Source: Lelliottia nimipressuralis (GTDB lineage: Bacteria; Pseudomonadota; Gammaproteobacteria; Enterobacterales; Enterobacteriaceae). Taken from it: a stretch of DNA of 64,000 nucleotides. Shown one piece after another: positions 55,679 through 64,000 of this stretch; position 1 is the first letter of the stretch; the number at the start of each line of letters is the position of its first letter. The notes under the pieces are model-generated. The model saw only the letters and a program-made list of their open reading frames with translations. It did not search any database and was not told the DNA's origin. The position numbers were made by a program, and so were the translations under genes. The DNA is taken from NCBI RefSeq assembly GCF_004402045.1, contig NZ_SOMG01000015.1, forward strand, positions 124,001 through 188,000, in the 5' to 3' direction.

Positions 55679-56742
55679 AGCAGGTTTGCGTCCTCGGTAA
55701 CGGCCAGTTAGGCCGCATGCTGCGCCAGGCAGGTGAACCGCTGGGTATTTCCGTCTGGCCCGTCGGGCTGGATGCTGAACCTGAAGCCGTACCGTTCCAC
55801 CAGAGCGTGATTACCGCCGAGATCGAACGCTGGCCGGAGACGGCCCTGACGCGCGAGCTGGCGCGTCACAACGCCTTTGTTAACCGCGATGTGTTCCCGA
55901 TCATTGCCGACCGCCTGACGCAAAAGCAGCTGTTCGACAAGCTCGGCCTCGCGACCGCACCGTGGCAGCTCCTGTCCGATAAAAGCGAGTGGAATGACGT
56001 CTTCGCGATGCTGGGCGACCTGGCAATCGTGAAGCGCCGCGTGGGTGGCTACGACGGCCGCGGCCAGTGGCGTCTGCGCGCGAACGACACCGCCGAGCTG
56101 CCGGATGATTGCTACGGCGAGTGCATCGTTGAGCAGGGCATCAACTTCAGCGGCGAAGTGTCGCTGGTTGGCGCGCGCGGGCACGATGGCCGCACGGTGT
56201 TTTACCCTCTGACGCATAACCTGCATCAGGACGGTATCCTGCGCACCAGCGTGGCCTTCCCGCACGCCAATGCCGACCAGCAGGCGCAGGCGGAAGATAT
56301 GCTCTCTGCCATCATGCACGAGCTGGGCTATGTTGGTGTGATGGCGATGGAGTGTTTTATCACCCCGTCCGGTCTGCTGATCAACGAACTTGCGCCGCGC
56401 GTGCACAACAGCGGCCACTGGACGCAAAACGGTGCGTCCATCAGCCAGTTCGAACTGCATCTGCGCGCCATCACCGACCTGCCGCTGCCGCAGCCGGTGG
56501 TGAATAGCCCGTCGGTGATGATCAACCTGATCGGCACCGAACTGAACTACGACTGGCTGAAACTGCCGCTGGTGCACCTGCACTGGTATGACAAAGAGGT
56601 TCGCGCGGGTCGTAAAGTGGGTCACCTCAACCTGAGCGACACCGACACGGATCGCCTGAGCGCCACCCTGGAAGCCATGATTCCGCTCCTGCCGCCAGAA
56701 TATGCGAGCGGTATTGTCTGGGCACAATCAAAGCTTAACTAG
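55675..56742 (+). CDS. purK: PurK, N5-carboxyaminoimidazole ribonucleotide synthase
   Basis: A 355-residue ATP-grasp enzyme starting [15 protein letters not shown], with GGYDGRGQW in the ATP lid and [14 protein letters not shown] for metal binding. It makes N5-CAIR from AIR, bicarbonate and ATP, feeding PurE. It overlaps purE by 4 bases, so translation is coupled. Confidence 0.97.
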   Translation: MKQVCVLGNGQLGRMLRQAGEPLGISVWPVGLDAEPEAVPFHQSVITAEIERWPETALTRELARHNAFVNRDVFPIIADRLTQKQLFDKLGLATAPWQLLSDKSEWNDVFAMLGDLAIVKRRVGGYDGRGQWRLRANDTAELPDDCYGECIVEQGINFSGEVSLVGARGHDGRTVFYPLTHNLHQDGILRTSVAFPHANADQQAQAEDMLSAIMHELGYVGVMAMECFITPSGLLINELAPRVHNSGHWTQNGASISQFELHLRAITDLPLPQPVVNSPSVMINLIGTELNYDWLKLPLVHLHWYDKEVRAGRKVGHLNLSDTDTDRLSATLEAMIPLLPPEYASGIVWAQSKLN

Positions 56743-56751
56743 TTCTCCCTC

Positions 56752-56789
56752 CGCCGGGGAGTTGACCTACTCTTTCCCCGGCGTACAAT
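56752..56789 (+). promoter_or_regulatory. mnmH promoter inside a purK-end hairpin
   Basis: TTGACC (56762-56767), 16 bases, TACAAT (56784-56789) precede mnmH. The -35 lies in the loop of a perfect 9-base inverted repeat, CGCCGGGGA (56752-56760) and TCCCCGGCG (56775-56783). The repeat may end the purEK transcript or bind a regulator. Confidence 0.65.
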
Positions 56790-56827
56790 TCCCGCCCATT
56801 GCTGCTTAGCTTTCTTCTGGAATACCC

Positions 56828-57898
56828 ATGAACGATGGAACGGATTATCGCGCGATCCTCGCGTCTGATACCCCTTTAATCGACGTTCGCGCGCCGATCG
56901 AATTTGCCCAGGGCGCGATGCCCGCCGCCCTGAACCTGCCGTTGATGAATGACGACGAACGCGCCGCCGTGGGCACCTGCTATAAACGCCAGGGTCCGGA
57001 CGCCGCGCTGGCGCTCGGCCATAGTCTGGTGAACGGCAATACGCGTGAGGCACGCATCAACGCCTGGCGCGAAGCCAGCCTTGCCCATCCTGAGGGCTTT
57101 CTCTGCTGCGCGCGCGGCGGCCAGCGCTCACATATCTCCCAGGCCTGGCTAAAAGAGGCGGGTGTCAATTACCCGCTGATCCGCGGCGGCTATAAGGCCC
57201 TGCGCCAGACGGCGATCCAGGTGACCATTGAGCAGTCGCAAAAACCGATGGTGCTTATCGGCGGTTGTACCGGAAACGGTAAAACGCTGCTGGTGAAGCA
57301 GCACGCGCAGGGAATCGATCTGGAAGGACTGGCGCACCATCGCGGTTCGTCGTTTGGGCGCACGCTGACACCGCAGCTTTCCCAGGCAAGCTTTGAAAAC
57401 CACCTTGCGGTCGAGCTGCTGAAAAAAGATGCCGCGCGCTGGGTGCTCGAAGATGAAGGTCGGATGATTGGCTCCAACCATCTGCCGGAATGCCTGCGCG
57501 ATCGCATGGTTGAAGCCCCTATCGTTGTGGTAGAGGATCCGTTTGAAATTCGGCTTGAACGCGTGCGCGAAGAGTATTTCGACCATATGTGGGCCGACTT
57601 TTCTGCCGCATACGGCGAGGAAGCGGGCTGGAAAGAATACAGCGAGTACCTGCACCACGGCCTGTTCGCCATTCGCCGCCGTCTGGGGCTGCAGCGGTAT
57701 GCAGAATTCACCGCACTGTTAGATTCCGCGCTGTCAGAACAGCAACGCTCTGGCAGCACGGACGCGCACTTCAGCTGGCTTGCGCCGCTGCTGAAGGATT
57801 ATTACGACCCGATGTATGGCTATCAGCTGGAGAAGAAAGCGGAGAAGATTGTGTATCGCGGGACGTTCGAAGAAATTGCTGAGTGGCTTGATCGCTGA
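56828..57898 (+). CDS. mnmH: MnmH (SelU/YbbB), tRNA 2-selenouridine synthase
   Basis: A 356-residue enzyme. The N-terminal rhodanese domain has [13 protein letters not shown] and the active Cys in [12 protein letters not shown]; a P-loop follows ([12 protein letters not shown]). It replaces sulphur of 2-thiouridine at the wobble position of tRNA-Lys, -Glu and -Gln with selenium through a geranylated intermediate. E. coli has the same gene (364 residues) between the ybb genes and purK. Confidence 0.94.
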   Translation: MNDGTDYRAILASDTPLIDVRAPIEFAQGAMPAALNLPLMNDDERAAVGTCYKRQGPDAALALGHSLVNGNTREARINAWREASLAHPEGFLCCARGGQRSHISQAWLKEAGVNYPLIRGGYKALRQTAIQVTIEQSQKPMVLIGGCTGNGKTLLVKQHAQGIDLEGLAHHRGSSFGRTLTPQLSQASFENHLAVELLKKDAARWVLEDEGRMIGSNHLPECLRDRMVEAPIVVVEDPFEIRLERVREEYFDHMWADFSAAYGEEAGWKEYSEYLHHGLFAIRRRLGLQRYAEFTALLDSALSEQQRSGSTDAHFSWLAPLLKDYYDPMYGYQLEKKAEKIVYRGTFEEIAEWLDR

Positions 57899-57906
57899 AA
57901 AATAAA

Positions 57907-57978
57907 GCCGGGTGGCGGCTACGCCTTTCCCGGCTTACCTGTGCTTTTGTCGCCCCGGTAAGCGCAGCGCCACCGGGG
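57907..57978. repeat. BIME between mnmH and the porin gene
   Basis: GCCGGGT...TCCCGGC at 57907-57934 (one mismatch) and CCCCGGT...ACCGGGG at 57953-57978. It fills the gap of the two convergent genes. Confidence 0.85.
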
Positions 57979-57988
57979 AACAGACGAC

Positions 57989-59134
57989 TTAGAAGTCGTA
58001 ACGCAGACGCACCAGGTTCATGTCGCCCAGGTCGTCGGTGCTGGAGGTGAACACGTGTTCGTAATCCACGCGGAAACCGTAATCCAGCTGGAAGCTGATA
58101 CCCACGCCGTTGTCGATGCGCTGGTAGTTACGGCCGTTCACGTACTCAATACGGTCGCCCATGAAGTAAGGCTGGATGGATTTAACCGCGTACTGACCGA
58201 TTGGGAATTTGTACCCTGCGAAGTATTCAATACCCCACGCATCACCCGCAAAGTAGTCGTTAACAGACACTTTTTTGGTGGTCAGGAAGTTCTGATACCA
58301 GCCGCCGCCTGCGGAGAAGGTCCAGTTATCCGGCGTCCAGCTCAGCGCGGTACCGAGGATGTTCTGGTCGTAGGTTTTGCTGTCGCCGTTGTCCGGGTTA
58401 CGCATATCCGCACGGGTATAGTTCCACGCGGCGCCCCAGGTCAGATCGGTGGTCAGGTGGTAATCCACACCCAGTGAACCGCCGCCTTTACGCTTGTAGC
58501 GCAGGCCATTGCCCGGCAGGTATTCGCTGTCTTCAAACAGGTAGGATGCATAGATATCGGCATCGCCCACGGTTTTCTTATATTTCAGCATCTGGCGTGA
58601 ACGATAAGAACCGTCGTAGTCGCCGTTGATCCCGTTACCTGGTGCCTGACCAATCATGTCGTAGTCCCAGATATCGGTTTTCGCGCCAACCACATCATAG
58701 TAAACGCTGTTCTGTTGACCGAAGGTCAGCGTACCCCAGGTACCACTCTTCAGACCGGTGTAAAGCATACGACGCGTGGTGTCGTGTGCACCTTCGGCAT
58801 AGTGGTTATCCCAGTTGAACAGCGCAGGGATGTTCACACCCAGCTCGTAGTAGCTGATCCAGCTGATGTCATCAAACAGGTAGTAATCTGCTGCGAAACG
58901 GAAACGGGTGCCGCCGTCAAAGCCGTTACGCTTGTAGGAACCTTTGTCGCCGTCACCGGTCATCATGTTGAACTGCGGACGGATACTGCCGCCCACGGTG
59001 AAATTCAGGCGGCTCAGCGGATCGCCCGCCTGAGGATCCTGTTTAAGAACGGTGATTTCCGCCTGAGATGCGAAGGTCGTTAATGCCACTGCCGCGCCGA
59101 TCGTTACCGCCAGCGCTGATTTTTTTATAGTCAT
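57989..59134 (-). CDS. Outer-membrane porin (not OmpC/OmpF-type)
   Basis: A 381-residue protein with a signal peptide of about 25 residues (ending ASQA) and a beta-rich chain with many aromatic residues. It ends LVRLRYDF, the C-terminal Phe signature of outer-membrane barrels. The PQFN/GG opening and the YELGVNIPALF stretch do not look like OmpC/OmpF or NmpC, so it is a separate porin class and I do not name it. It sits where E. coli has rhsD/ybbC material. Substrate and regulation are not visible. Confidence 0.82.
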   Translation of the reverse strand: MTIKKSALAVTIGAAVALTTFASQAEITVLKQDPQAGDPLSRLNFTVGGSIRPQFNMMTGDGDKGSYKRNGFDGGTRFRFAADYYLFDDISWISYYELGVNIPALFNWDNHYAEGAHDTTRRMLYTGLKSGTWGTLTFGQQNSVYYDVVGAKTDIWDYDMIGQAPGNGINGDYDGSYRSRQMLKYKKTVGDADIYASYLFEDSEYLPGNGLRYKRKGGGSLGVDYHLTTDLTWGAAWNYTRADMRNPDNGDSKTYDQNILGTALSWTPDNWTFSAGGGWYQNFLTTKKVSVNDYFAGDAWGIEYFAGYKFPIGQYAVKSIQPYFMGDRIEYVNGRNYQRIDNGVGISFQLDYGFRVDYEHVFTSSTDDLGDMNLVRLRYDF

Positions 59135-59317
59135 TATTTTTCCTTAATAGACACGCTGCTAAATATTTAGCGAGTGAATATTAACTGGAAATAATCGGGC
59201 TGTGTGGACGGGTTTTTAATGTTTTGTGCTACTAAATGAGTGGGTATTATCACTTTGTGCTATTTAAACATTGCGCGCCGGCATTAAAACCCGGCGCGTA
59301 ATTATCACTCTGGTAAA

Positions 59318-61732
59318 TCAATTCGCAAACTGACGGAACAGGGCTTTGCCCTTTAACAGCCGCGTGCCGAGCCAGCCTCCGCAAAGAGAAAGCAGCACCG
59401 CGCCGCACAGAGGCAGTATCAACCAAAGGCGCCAGTCAGGCTCCCACGGGAAGTCGAACACTTTTGTCTGCAACACCGCCAGCGCCGTCTCTGCGCCAAC
59501 GGCCGCCACCAGACCGGCCACCAGCCCCAGCAGCGCGAACTCGCTCCAGAGCGTCATCCGCAGCAGCCGCTTACCGGCCCCCAGCGTGCGGTAGACCACC
59601 AGTTCCTGATGCCGCTGGCGCATACCCACCTGCACCTGGGCCAGCAGCAACAATACGCCGCAAATCGTCACCAGCACCACCATCACCTCCAGCGCGCGGC
59701 TCACCTGCTCCAGCACCTGACCGACCTGCTTCAGGATCGCGCCGATGTCCAGCAGGCTGACCGTCGGGAATTCCCGGTTAAGCTGGGTCAACATACCGTT
59801 GCCGTTTTCCCAGCGGAAGCTGGTCAGCCAGCTCTGCGGCTGCCCGTCCAGCGCGCCGGGCGGGAAGATAAAGAAGAAGTTCGGCCGCAGGCTTTCCCAG
59901 TCCACTTTACGCAAGCTGGTAACTTTCGCGGTAAAATCCTGGGTATCGCCGGTAAAAGTGACGCTGTCTCCCGGCTTCACGTTCAGGCGCGTCGCCAGCC
60001 CCTCTTCCATCGACACCTCTCCCGCTTTCGGCGGCCAGGTGCCGGCGGTAATCGGGTTGTGATCCGGGCGTTTCTCCTGCCAGGTCAGGTTGAGCTCGCG
60101 GTTAAGCGACTCGTCCTTGCTTCCCTCCGTTGGCTGGCCGTTGATCTGCGTCAGACGCGCGCGAACGATGGGATAGAACGACTCCGGGATAATATGGTGC
60201 TCAGACAGGAAGCCCTTCAGCGGCGTGACCTGCTCAGGGGCGATATTGATCAGGAAATAGTTCGGGCTTTCCGGCGGCAACTGCTGCTGCCAGCGGTCGA
60301 GCAGATCGCCGCGCAGCACCAGCAGCAGGGCCAGCAACATAAACGACAGCGAAAAGGCCGAAAGCTGGCTCAGCGTAGACCAGGGCTGATGCAGCAGACG
60401 GTTGACGGCCAGGCGCACCGGAAGCGATTTTACCGTCAGTCGTTTCAGGACGTTGAGCAGTATCCAGCCCAGCACGCCGCACAGCAGCGCCAGCACAACC
60501 GCTCCGGCCAGCACCGCCCACAGCAGCGTACTGCCCCCCATCAGCCAGGCCAGCAGCCCCACCGCCACCGCCATAATCACCGGAAGGTAGAACTTCAGCG
60601 GCCAGACGTTGGCCACCACATCGTTGCGGAGCACGCGCAGCGGCTGCGTGGCGAGCAGCAGACGGTAGGGTCGTAGCCCCACCAGCACCGAGATCACCGT
60701 CATCGCGCCCATCGCCCACAGCCACGGCCAGAAGCTGGCCGGCGGCAATGCGGCCGGGAGCACCGGTTTCAGCATCACCATCAGCAGTTTTTCAAACAGC
60801 AGCCCCATTATCCCGCCGGTCAGCGCGGACAGGATCAGCAGCATTAGCCACTGGCCGACAATCAGCTTACGCAGCTGAGCTCTGCCCGCCCCCAGGGTTT
60901 TGAGGATTGCCACCAGGTCGTAGCGGCTGCGGCAGTAGTGCCCCATCGCCACGGCCACCGCCGCCACTGCCAGCAGCAGGGTTAACAGTGCCGACAGCAG
61001 CAGGAACTGCTGAGAACGCTCCAGAGATTTACCGAGCGCCCCCTCATCCTGCTCCAGCCCGTACCAGCGGTGCTCAGGTTTTAACTGCGGCAGAAGCCAT
61101 TTTTCATAGGCATCAAGCTGGGCAGGCGTGCCGCCAAACTTATAGCGCCAGGTGACGCGGCTGCCCGGCTGTACCGCATGGGTTGCCGCGACATCCGCGG
61201 TGTTCATCAGCAGGCGTGGCGCAAGCTGGAAGGGATTAAAGCCGGAATCGGGCTCCTGCACCACTTCCCCGGCGATTTTCAGCGTGGCATCGCCCACGTC
61301 GATACTGTCGCCGGTTTTCAGATTCAGGAGCGCCATCAGCCGCGGGGCCAGTAGCACCGTGCCGGGCTCTGGCTTCAGCCCGGGCGGGCTGGTCTGCAGT
61401 TCACCGTACATCGGGTAGATGTCATCGACGGCTTTGACGCTCGCCAGCTGCGGCGTGTCGCCCGCGAAGGTCATCGTCTGGAAGGTAATCTGCTCTCCCA
61501 CCTTCAGCCCCAGCGTGCGCGCCTCGTCAATCCAGCCCGGAGCAACGGCGCGCGAGCTTTGCAGCGCCCGGTCTCCCGCCATAAACTCCCGGCTCTGCTG
61601 GCTAAGCCCTTTTTCCATACGGTCGCTGACGCTGCCGAGCGCCAGCACGCAGGCCACCGCCAGGCTTAACGCCAGCCAGACAATCAGCAGCGAGGGCGAA
61701 CGCCACTCGCGCCAGAACCAGCGGGTAATCAT
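59318..61732 (-). CDS. ybbP: YbbP, FtsX-like ABC transporter permease
   Basis: An 804-residue permease with the FtsX/MacB-type architecture: an N-terminal membrane segment, a large periplasmic domain, three central membrane segments, a second periplasmic domain and C-terminal membrane segments (GAVLLSLCGGWLGTRLLKGKAL). It pairs with the ATPase YbbA, overlapped by 4 bases. The complex is thought to extract lipids or hydrophobic compounds from the inner membrane, with the neighbouring TesA acting as a lipase; this is a functional link and not proof. Confidence 0.94.
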   Translation of the reverse strand: MITRWFWREWRSPSLLIVWLALSLAVACVLALGSVSDRMEKGLSQQSREFMAGDRALQSSRAVAPGWIDEARTLGLKVGEQITFQTMTFAGDTPQLASVKAVDDIYPMYGELQTSPPGLKPEPGTVLLAPRLMALLNLKTGDSIDVGDATLKIAGEVVQEPDSGFNPFQLAPRLLMNTADVAATHAVQPGSRVTWRYKFGGTPAQLDAYEKWLLPQLKPEHRWYGLEQDEGALGKSLERSQQFLLLSALLTLLLAVAAVAVAMGHYCRSRYDLVAILKTLGAGRAQLRKLIVGQWLMLLILSALTGGIMGLLFEKLLMVMLKPVLPAALPPASFWPWLWAMGAMTVISVLVGLRPYRLLLATQPLRVLRNDVVANVWPLKFYLPVIMAVAVGLLAWLMGGSTLLWAVLAGAVVLALLCGVLGWILLNVLKRLTVKSLPVRLAVNRLLHQPWSTLSQLSAFSLSFMLLALLLVLRGDLLDRWQQQLPPESPNYFLINIAPEQVTPLKGFLSEHHIIPESFYPIVRARLTQINGQPTEGSKDESLNRELNLTWQEKRPDHNPITAGTWPPKAGEVSMEEGLATRLNVKPGDSVTFTGDTQDFTAKVTSLRKVDWESLRPNFFFIFPPGALDGQPQSWLTSFRWENGNGMLTQLNREFPTVSLLDIGAILKQVGQVLEQVSRALEVMVVLVTICGVLLLLAQVQVGMRQRHQELVVYRTLGAGKRLLRMTLWSEFALLGLVAGLVAAVGAETALAVLQTKVFDFPWEPDWRLWLILPLCGAVLLSLCGGWLGTRLLKGKALFRQFAN

Positions 61733-62415
61733 ACCTCCTCCTGAAGCATACCGTTCACCAGCCGCAGGCGACGGTCACAGCGGGCGGCAAGCTGCGGATC
61801 GTGGGTCACGAGGATCAGCGTGGTGCCGTGCTCGCGGTTGAGCGAAAACAGCAGGTCCGCAATTCGGTCTCCGGTTTTACGGTCAAGGTTACCGGTGGGC
61901 TCATCGGCAAACAGCACTTCCGGGCGGCCGTTAAACGCCCGCGCCAGGGCCACGCGCTGCTGCTCACCGCCTGATAGCTGCGCGGGAAGATGGTCGAGAC
62001 GTTTCCCCAGGCCGAGCTGTTCCAGCAGCGCCTTCGCGTGAGCGCGGCTTTCACAGCTATTTTCACCGCGCAGAAGCGCCGGAAGTTCGACGTTTTCCAG
62101 CGCGTTCAGGGTCGGGATCAGCATAAAGGACTGAAAGACAAAACCAACGTGACGCGCGCGCAGCGCGGCCCGCGCCTCTTCATCAAGCTGATGCAGCGGT
62201 TGCCCGACAAGGTGGACTTCACCGCTGCTGCCGTCGTCCAGACCGGCCAAAATCGCCAGCAGCGTGGACTTACCGGAACCGGATTCGCCGATCAGCGCGA
62301 TGGTTTCGGCGCGTTTGACAACGAGTTCAACTCCAGTAAGGATGGAAAGCTCGTGTTCCCCCTGACCGACGGACTTCTTAAGATGATGAACTTCAACACT
62401 GTTTTCCGCTGGCAT
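61729..62415 (-). CDS. ybbA: YbbA, ABC transporter ATPase
   Basis: A 228-residue LolD/MacB-type ATPase. Walker A GESGSGKSTLLAILAG, signature LSGGEQQRVALARAF, Walker B VLFADEPTGNLD and H-loop VTHDPQLAA. Almost the same as E. coli YbbA. It is divergent from tesA, and the first 33 bases of the two coding sequences overlap head to head. It energises YbbP. Confidence 0.96.
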   Translation of the reverse strand: MPAENSVEVHHLKKSVGQGEHELSILTGVELVVKRAETIALIGESGSGKSTLLAILAGLDDGSSGEVHLVGQPLHQLDEEARAALRARHVGFVFQSFMLIPTLNALENVELPALLRGENSCESRAHAKALLEQLGLGKRLDHLPAQLSGGEQQRVALARAFNGRPEVLFADEPTGNLDRKTGDRIADLLFSLNREHGTTLILVTHDPQLAARCDRRLRLVNGMLQEEV

Positions 62416-63009
62416 TTGCCCTTCCTGTTTTTGATTCTGATGACCTTCCGCGCGGCGGCAGCGGACACGTTACTGGTTCTTGGCGACAGCCTGAGCGCGG
62501 GCTATCGCATGGCGGCCAGCGCGGCCTGGCCCGCCCTGCTCAATGACAAATGGCAGAGCAAGACGTCTGTAATCAACGCCAGCATCAGCGGCGATACCTC
62601 TCAGCAAGGTTTATCGCGCCTGCCTGCGCTACTCAAACAGCATCAGCCGCGCTGGGTGCTGGTTGAGCTTGGCGGTAATGACGGTCTGCGCGGTTTTCAG
62701 CCTCAGCAAACGGAGCAAACGCTGCGCACCATTTTGCAGGACATCAGGGCGGCCAACGCCCAGCCGCTGCTGATGCAAATTCGCCTGCCCGCCAACTACG
62801 GTCGTCGGTATAATGAGACCTTTAGCGCGATCTACCCTAAGCTTGCCAAAGAGTTTGATATTCCGCTGCTGCCATTTTTCATGGAAGAGGTTTATCTCAA
62901 ACCCCAATGGATGCAAGACGACGGGATCCACCCCAATCGCGATGCTCAGCCGTTTATTGCCGACTGGATGGCAACGCGGCTGGCTCCTTTAGTTAACCAT
63001 GACTCCTGA
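62383..63009 (+). CDS. tesA: TesA, multifunctional thioesterase/lysophospholipase L1
   Basis: A 208-residue SGNH hydrolase with a 26-residue signal peptide (ending AAA). GDS motif at residues 34-36 (S36 is mature S10), GGNDGLRG for block III, and DGIHP with the catalytic Asp/His. It is a periplasmic thioesterase, lysophospholipase and protease-I-like arylesterase. ATG ATG at 62383 gives the E. coli MMNFN start. Its 5' end overlaps ybbA by 33 bases, head to head, as in E. coli. Confidence 0.96.
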   Translation: MMNFNTVFRWHLPFLFLILMTFRAAAADTLLVLGDSLSAGYRMAASAAWPALLNDKWQSKTSVINASISGDTSQQGLSRLPALLKQHQPRWVLVELGGNDGLRGFQPQQTEQTLRTILQDIRAANAQPLLMQIRLPANYGRRYNETFSAIYPKLAKEFDIPLLPFFMEEVYLKPQWMQDDGIHPNRDAQPFIADWMATRLAPLVNHDS

Positions 63010-63037
63010 TTAAGCGGAGATCCTGACAGGTAAAGTT

Positions 63038-63808
63038 ATGCAAAAATCGGTCTTAATTACAGGATGTTCCAGTGGAATCGGCCTTGAAAGCGCGCTTGAA
63101 TTAAAGCGCCAGGGATTTCGGGTGCTGGCGGCCTGCCGCAAACCCGACGATGTCGAACGCATGAACGGGCTGGGCTTGACCGGCGTGCTGCTCGATATGG
63201 ACTCGCCGGAGAGCGTTGAGCGCGCCGCCGATGAGGTCATCGCGCTGACCGACAATCGTCTGTACGGACTCTTTAACAATGCCGGTTACGGCGTGTATGG
63301 TCCGCTGGATACGCTCTCCCGCGAAACGCTGGAGAAGCAGTTTTCGACCAACTTCTTCGGCGTACATCAGCTCACCATGCGTCTGCTCCCCGCGATGCTG
63401 CCGCACGGTGAAGGGCGCATCGTGATGACATCGTCGGTGATGGGGCTGATATCAACCCCAGGCCGCGGCGCCTACGCCGCCAGCAAATATGCACTGGAGG
63501 CCTGGTCCGACGCCCTGCGCATGGAGCTGCGCCACAGCGGCATTAAGGTCAGCCTGATTGAACCCGGCCCGATCCGCACCCGCTTTACCGATAACGTGAA
63601 CCAGACGCAGGCGGATAAACCGGTCGAGAACCCCGGCATTGCCGCACGTTTTACCCTCGGGCCCGAAGCGGTTGTCGCCAAAGTGCGCCATGCTTTTGAG
63701 AGTGAACATCCCAAAATGCGCTATCCGGTGACGCTGGTCACCCACGCCGTAGGCTGGTTAAAACGCCTGCTGCCGGGCCGGATAATGGACAAAATTTTAC
63801 ACGGTTGA
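63038..63808 (+). CDS. ybbO: YbbO, short-chain dehydrogenase
   Basis: A 256-residue SDR oxidoreductase: [12 protein letters not shown] (NADP site, residues 8-19), NNAGYG, and the catalytic Ser-Tyr-Lys in SSVMGL and [10 protein letters not shown]. coli YbbO reduces aldehydes with NADPH. It follows tesA after 28 bases in the same direction and precedes ybbN, the E. coli order. Confidence 0.93.
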   Translation: MQKSVLITGCSSGIGLESALELKRQGFRVLAACRKPDDVERMNGLGLTGVLLDMDSPESVERAADEVIALTDNRLYGLFNNAGYGVYGPLDTLSRETLEKQFSTNFFGVHQLTMRLLPAMLPHGEGRIVMTSSVMGLISTPGRGAYAASKYALEAWSDALRMELRHSGIKVSLIEPGPIRTRFTDNVNQTQADKPVENPGIAARFTLGPEAVVAKVRHAFESEHPKMRYPVTLVTHAVGWLKRLLPGRIMDKILHG

Positions 63809-63866
63809 GTTGAAGCGACGTCGCGCATCCCCATGTAAAGAACAAACCGACAAAAGAGAAAGCCGC

Positions 63867-64000
63867 ATGTCCGTACAGAATATCGTCAATATTACTGAAG
63901 CAAACCTGCAACAGACCCTTGAACAGTCGATGACCAAACCGGTGCTGTTCTACTTCTGGTCTGAGCGCAGCCAACACTGTCTGCAGCTGACGCCGATGCT
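63867..64000 (+). CDS. cnoX: CnoX (YbbN), thioredoxin-like chaperone (5' part)
   Basis: The first 44 residues of YbbN/CnoX ([20 protein letters not shown]...). The thioredoxin site reads SQHC rather than CxxC, as is known for this holdase chaperone, so it has little reductase activity. The gene runs off the right edge. Confidence 0.93.
   Translation, partial: MSVQNIVNITEANLQQTLEQSMTKPVLFYFWSERSQHCLQLTPM

Noticed and set aside
55708..56727. A 339-codon minus-strand open frame inside purK
   Set aside because: Shadow of purK; no ribosome site and no family features.

Overview
The window is chromosomal DNA from a member of the Enterobacteriaceae, most likely Enterobacter (E. cloacae complex) or a close relative. 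The evidence is a GC-rich, densely coding sequence whose backbone follows the E. coli 12-14 minute region almost gene for gene, combined with a ramR-romA-ramA locus and a Salmonella-type fim cluster next to argU. No insertion sequence, integrase, prophage structural gene or CRISPR array was found.

Layout, left to right. 1-5.1 kb: the end of an unrecognised gene, a three-gene FUSC/DUF1656/HlyD efflux set with a divergent AraC regulator, and a 2-dehydropantoate reductase-like oxidoreductase. 5.2-17.4 kb: the E. coli block ybdK-ybdJ-ybdF-nfsB, opened by two insertions. One is an RND pump pair, a P-type cation ATPase and a 36-residue membrane peptide; the other is ramA-romA/ramR. 17.5-22.6 kb: an unknown gene with a HigBA-like toxin-antitoxin pair, an XRE regulator divergent from a DHA2 drug exporter, then ybdG. 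22.6-29.5 kb: a LacI-controlled carbohydrate operon (MFS, sugar isomerase-like, Gfo/Idh/MocA, LacI), a second toxin-antitoxin pair and pheP. 29.5-37.2 kb: iron uptake (TonB receptor and FbpABC, each with a Fur-box-like site), a DUF1471 protein and a CPBP membrane protease. 37.3-46.9 kb: tRNA-Thr, a tRNA-like sequence with a defective anticodon loop, argU, an EAL phosphodiesterase, fimY, an 800-base gap with RNA-like hairpins, fimZ, and the fimAICDHF operon on the other strand. 47.2-56.7 kb: folD-ybcJ-ybcI-cysS-ppiB-lpxH-purEK, with a PTS/MalI-like pair inserted between ybcJ and ybcI and a small DUF1471 gene between lpxH and purE. 56.8-64 kb: mnmH, a porin, ybbP-ybbA, tesA, ybbO and the start of ybbN.

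Several genes form working units. RamR probably represses romA-ramA through a palindrome lying on their -10 box, and RamA is a general activator of efflux, which suits the several pumps here. Double palindromes sit before the sugar operon, the PTS gene and the MFS exporter, each beside a matching regulator. FimY, FimZ and the EAL protein are the likely control circuit of the type 1 fimbriae, and argU next door reads the rare AGA/AGG codons they contain. REP/BIME hairpins fill several convergent or downstream gaps.

Nothing here is clearly a new system. The best candidates for something undescribed are the 200-residue protein attached to the first toxin-antitoxin pair, the hairpin array between fimY and fimZ, the tRNA-like element, and the 36-residue membrane peptide.
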